Source: an uncultured Lachnospiraceae bacterium | GTDB taxonomy: Bacteria; Bacillota; Clostridia; Lachnospirales; Lachnospiraceae | DNA: 8,180 bases | Direction: 5' to 3' | Assembly (NCBI GenBank): GCA_945788595.1 | Contig: CALZMS010000033.1 | Coordinates: 1 to 8,180 of the forward strand | In this document: positions 6,150 to 8,180 of the stretch, one piece after another | How positions within the stretch are numbered: position 1 is the stretch's first letter | Layout of the letters: every line of letters begins with the position of its first letter | Made by a program: the position numbers and the translations under genes | The notes under the pieces: model-generated | Database searches by the model: none | What the model was told of the DNA's origin: nothing | The model's input: only the letters and a program-made list of their open reading frames with translations

Positions 6150-6710
6150 ATGGAATATACGATTCGCAATGTCAGACCTGAAGATTTTGCACAGGTAGCA
6201 GAGATAGAGAGACTGGGATTCCCGGCGGCGGAAGCGGCTTCGGCAGAAGATTTGGAAAAACGTATAGAAGCATTTCCGGAAAGCTTTTTTGTGGCGGAGG
6301 CAGAAGGAAAACTGATCGGTTTTGTGGATGGCGCATGCTCGGATGAGATCGCCTTGCCGGATAGTGCCTATCACGATCTGTCCCTGCACAGACCGAATGG
6401 TATCTGTCAGCAGATCTTTGGCCTGAATGTGAGAGAAGAATACAGGGGACAGGGTATCGGCTCAGCGCTGATGCGCCATATGATCCGCAGTGCCTTTATC
6501 CGAGGAAAAGAAGTGGTCATTCTGACCTGTAAAGCGGCCAAGATACCGTTGTATACAGCCATTGGTTACCGTATGGTAGGATTGTCAGATTCAACCCATG
6601 GCGGTGCCAGCTGGTATGAGATGCGTTATGAGTTTAAGCCGTTTACCCACACGGTACAGTATTATGAGACAGACCAGATGGGCTCACAGCAATTATATCC
6701 GCTGGTTTGA
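6150..6710 (+). CDS. GNAT N-acetyltransferase (AANAT-like) with a truncated thioesterase tail
   Basis: The first 162 residues form a complete GNAT acetyl-CoA-dependent N-acetyltransferase. The start YTIRNVRPEDF is typical, followed by GFPAAEAAS (23-31) and FPESFFVAE (42-50), which recall arylalkylamine (serotonin) N-acetyltransferase-like proteins. The acetyl-CoA-binding motif A is LNVREEYRGQGIG (92-104), with RGQGIG at 99-104. It is followed by LTCK (125-128), Tyr135 and IGYRMVG (138-144). The acceptor substrate is unknown. After YEF (160-162) the frame runs without a stop into 16 residues that match the start of a YbgC-type thioesterase, including YYETDQMG. It then enters 8 out-of-frame residues and stops at 6708-6710. 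The start is fixed by CGGAGGT 7 nt upstream of the ATG at 6150. The acetyltransferase domain itself appears intact. Confidence 0.85.
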   Translation: MEYTIRNVRPEDFAQVAEIERLGFPAAEAASAEDLEKRIEAFPESFFVAEAEGKLIGFVDGACSDEIALPDSAYHDLSLHRPNGICQQIFGLNVREEYRGQGIGSALMRHMIRSAFIRGKEVVILTCKAAKIPLYTAIGYRMVGLSDSTHGGASWYEMRYEFKPFTHTVQYYETDQMGSQQLYPLV

Positions 6711-7050
6711 AGAGGCGAGGACGGAATTTCTTCATAGGGTCGGTCTGGACTATGACAGCATGGAAGATACAGGGATCATGAGCCCTGTGCTGGACGCTTA
6801 TGCGGAGTATAAGACCATGACCCGCTTTGGTGAAACTGTGGATATCGATATTGCCATAGAGTCCTATAATGGTATTAAATTCGGCATTGTATACACTGTA
6901 CGGGATCATGCAAGCGGCGATATCCGTTGTACCGGAAAAACACACCATTGTTTCCTGGATACATCGGGTAAACCTGTTTTTCTGAAAAAAGCAAAACCGC
7001 AGTGGCATGAGATCCTGAGTACCTGCGCTGTGACACATGGAGTCAAATGA
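6636..7050 (+). pseudogene. Frame-disrupted YbgC/FadM-type acyl-CoA thioesterase (hotdog fold)
   Basis: Read across one frame break, this segment encodes a near-complete 4HBT-type hotdog thioesterase, which would hydrolyse acyl-CoA thioesters. The N-terminal strand with the catalytic Asp motif YYETDQMG is in the GNAT frame (6636-6683). The rest, HSNYIRWFEEAR to the stop, is in another frame up to 7050. The family has about three residues (like I-V-H) between MG and HSN; here a single T remains. Loss of 8 nt at about 6684 would explain both the missing residues and the shift. Restoring them gives a continuous 302-residue GNAT-thioesterase fusion. The downstream piece alone could start only at ATG 6664, has no ribosome binding site and lacks the catalytic Asp. 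It is probably inactive, unless the break is a sequence error. Confidence 0.75.
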
Positions 7051-7070
7051 GTAATAAAAGCAGGTAATGC

Positions 7071-7099
7071 TGGACATTAAAAGTTTTCTGTGATATTAT
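7071..7099 (+). promoter_or_regulatory. Promoter for tRNA-Arg
   Basis: The -35 TGGACA (7071-7076) and the -10 TATTAT (7094-7099) have a 17-nt spacer, and TGA (7091-7093) makes an extended -10. The predicted start near 7106 lies about 30 nt before the mature tRNA. It probably also drives the SH3b gene downstream. Confidence 0.75.
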
Positions 7100-7137
7100 A
7101 TAAAAAGGTTTTGGCGGAACAGGCCAGAACCGGGAAT

Positions 7138-7210
7138 GCATCTGTAGCTCAGGGGATAGAGCAGCGGTTTCCGGTACCGCGTGGCGGGGGTTCGAATCCC
7201 TCCAGATGCG
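7138..7210 (+). tRNA. tRNA-Arg(CCG)
   Basis: A complete 73-nt cloverleaf can be drawn. The acceptor stem GCATCTG (7138-7144) pairs with CAGATGC (7203-7209), with discriminator G7210. The D stem GCTC/GAGC (7147-7150, 7159-7162) closes an 8-nt loop. The anticodon stem is GCGGT/ACCGC (7164-7168, 7176-7180) with loop TTCCGGT, so the anticodon is CCG (7171-7173), reading CGG. The variable loop has 5 nt, and the T stem GGGGG/CCCTC with loop TTCGAAT contains one G-T pair. CCA is not encoded. No terminator separates it from the gene at 7242. Confidence 0.97.
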
Positions 7211-7241
7211 TTTTTCATATACAAAAGAAGGAGGATGGCTC

Positions 7242-8132
7242 ATGTTTGACGACATTAGAGAGTGGATATCCGATAATCTTAGATACATTCTGCTGGCATT
7301 GGCAGGGCTTGTGCTGCTGTTTCTGGTTGTATCCGGTGTTCGTCTTCTTATGGGCGGCTCCTCTGCAAAGAACAAAAAGGCGGAGACTTCACAGAGTTCA
7401 GCAGTAGCACAGTCACAGACTGCGGAGTCTGGTGACACAGATCTTCCGGCTGTTGCTATGACAGAATGTGAAGATCAGAATATGATCACTCTGATTCAGT
7501 CCTATTATCAGGCTCTGGCAGCGCGGGATGTGGAGACAGTCCGTGTATTGACAGATCAGCTTTCCGAAGACGAACAGACGAAGATAGAGAACAGTAAGGA
7601 TATCGAGTCTTACGAAGAAATCAAAGTGTATTCGACACCGGGGCTTCTGGAAGGGACCTGGATCGCATATGTCAGCTATTCCTGTAAATATAAGAATTTT
7701 AATACGGTAGTACCAGGATTGAGCAGATTGTATATAAGCACAGCGGATGACGGTACTTATTATGTTTCCAGTGGCACCATGACAGAGTCTGTTAAGGAGT
7801 ATATTGAAGCCCAGGAGCAGAGTGAAGATGTGCAGGCTTTGGTACAGAGTGTTCAGTCAGCACATGATGCGGCGCTTTCCACGGATACTACACTGGCCGA
7901 TTACCTGCAGAATAAAGGACAGTCGGCTTCTAATGCTCTGTATGAAGCAGATGGTACGGAGTTAACCGTAAAAACAAATTGTAACGTACGTGCAGAAGCC
8001 AGTACATCTTCTACTAAGCTGGGACAGCTGGCAGCCGGAACCAAGGTTGTCAAAGAAGGCTCTGAGGCTGAATGGATCAAGATCACCTATCAGGGACAGA
8101 CGGCGTATGTCAGATGGGATATGTTTGAATAA
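7242..8132 (+). CDS. Membrane-anchored SH3b-domain protein with a probable NTF2-like domain
   Basis: This 296-residue protein has a short N-terminal cytoplasmic segment, one hydrophobic helix (about residues 15-37, no signal peptidase site seen), and a Ser/Gln/Ala-rich linker (about 40-68). A globular domain follows (about 78-187) starting IQSYYQALAARDVETV, which looks like an NTF2-like fold. After an acidic, Gln-rich stretch (188-235) comes a C-terminal bacterial SH3 domain (about 241-295) with CNVRAEAST, LAAGTKV and AYVRWDMF. SH3b domains commonly bind cell-wall peptides, so it is probably tethered to the membrane with its bulk outside, facing peptidoglycan. No hydrolase domain is present. 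The start at 7242 has AAGGAGG 7 nt upstream; an in-frame ATG at 7206 lies inside the tRNA. It has no promoter of its own that I can see. The exact role is unknown. Confidence 0.88.
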   Translation: MFDDIREWISDNLRYILLALAGLVLLFLVVSGVRLLMGGSSAKNKKAETSQSSAVAQSQTAESGDTDLPAVAMTECEDQNMITLIQSYYQALAARDVETVRVLTDQLSEDEQTKIENSKDIESYEEIKVYSTPGLLEGTWIAYVSYSCKYKNFNTVVPGLSRLYISTADDGTYYVSSGTMTESVKEYIEAQEQSEDVQALVQSVQSAHDAALSTDTTLADYLQNKGQSASNALYEADGTELTVKTNCNVRAEASTSSTKLGQLAAGTKVVKEGSEAEWIKITYQGQTAYVRWDMFE

Positions 8133-8145
8133 ACGGTAAATATTC

Positions 8146-8176
8146 GGGGACTGTTATTATACAGCCCCCTTTTTTT
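8146..8176 (+). terminator. Rho-independent terminator after the SH3b gene
   Basis: GGGG-A-CTGT (8146-8154) pairs with ACAG-CCCC (8161-8168) around a TATTAT loop, leaving A8150 as a bulge. It is followed by seven T (8170-8176). It starts 13 nt after the stop codon and probably ends the tRNA-SH3b transcript. Confidence 0.92.
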
Positions 8177-8180
8177 ACTT

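Noticed and set aside
6598..6690. Independent thioesterase start in the downstream frame (6598 or 6664)
   Set aside because: The residues encoded there do not resemble the family. The matching N-terminus is in the other frame, and no ribosome binding site is present.
6675..6695. Programmed ribosomal frameshift joining GNAT and thioesterase
   Set aside because: There is no slippery heptamer, and about three conserved residues are missing, which a frameshift would not restore.
7206..7241. Upstream ATG for the SH3b protein
   Set aside because: It lies inside the tRNA acceptor stem. The ATG at 7242 has AAGGAGG at ideal spacing.
7090..7407. 105-codon + strand frame across the tRNA
   Set aside because: It reads through the tRNA and out of frame through the SH3b gene, with no family resemblance.
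1..8180. CRISPR array, insertion sequence, phage or defence island
   Set aside because: There are no regularly spaced repeats, transposase or integrase genes, or terminal inverted repeats. The ATPase alone does not make a defence system.

Overview
This window looks like chromosomal DNA from a low-to-mid GC Firmicute, most likely a Lachnospiraceae-type gut Clostridium relative (Blautia, Ruminococcus, Dorea or Roseburia group). The basis is the strong AGGAGG ribosome binding sites, the DUF5688 protein (a family I know mainly from Lachnospiraceae), and the mix of an NrdR repressor, an AlaA-type aminotransferase, a YqeG HAD phosphatase, shikimate kinase and EF-P. All convincing genes are on the + strand. 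The genus is inferred, not shown.

Layout. (1) Positions 1-171 are non-coding and hold a candidate promoter with an extended -10. (2) Positions 172-4042 are a compact five-gene run: a degenerate AAA15/OLD-like ATPase, nrdR, alaA, a yqeG-like phosphatase and aroK. The gaps are 10, 27 and 10 nt, and the last junction is a 4-nt ATGA overlap, so this is probably one operon. (3) efp (4109-4666) has its own candidate promoter, whose -35 overlaps the aroK stop codon. (4) Positions 4667-5057 are a 391-nt gap with a long hairpin after efp, a second hairpin flanked by a 10-nt direct repeat, and a possible basic micro-ORF. (5) A DUF5688 gene (5058-5972) ends in a clear intrinsic terminator. (6) A GNAT acetyltransferase with a near-consensus promoter runs directly, without a stop codon, into the N-terminus of a YbgC/FadM-type thioesterase. 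The reading frame then breaks, apparently by loss of about 8 nt, leaving the thioesterase as a pseudogene. (7) A tRNA-Arg(CCG) with a strong promoter is followed 31 nt later by a membrane-anchored SH3b protein, which ends at a terminator at the window edge.

Most of the window is housekeeping: control of ribonucleotide reductase genes, alanine and aromatic amino acid synthesis, probable phosphatidylglycerol synthesis, and translation of polyproline stretches. I found no CRISPR array, insertion sequence, phage module or recognisable defence island. The items most worth a second look are the ATPase with altered catalytic motifs coupled to nrdR, the fused and broken GNAT/thioesterase locus, the structured region before the DUF5688 gene, and the tRNA that probably shares a transcript with the SH3b gene.
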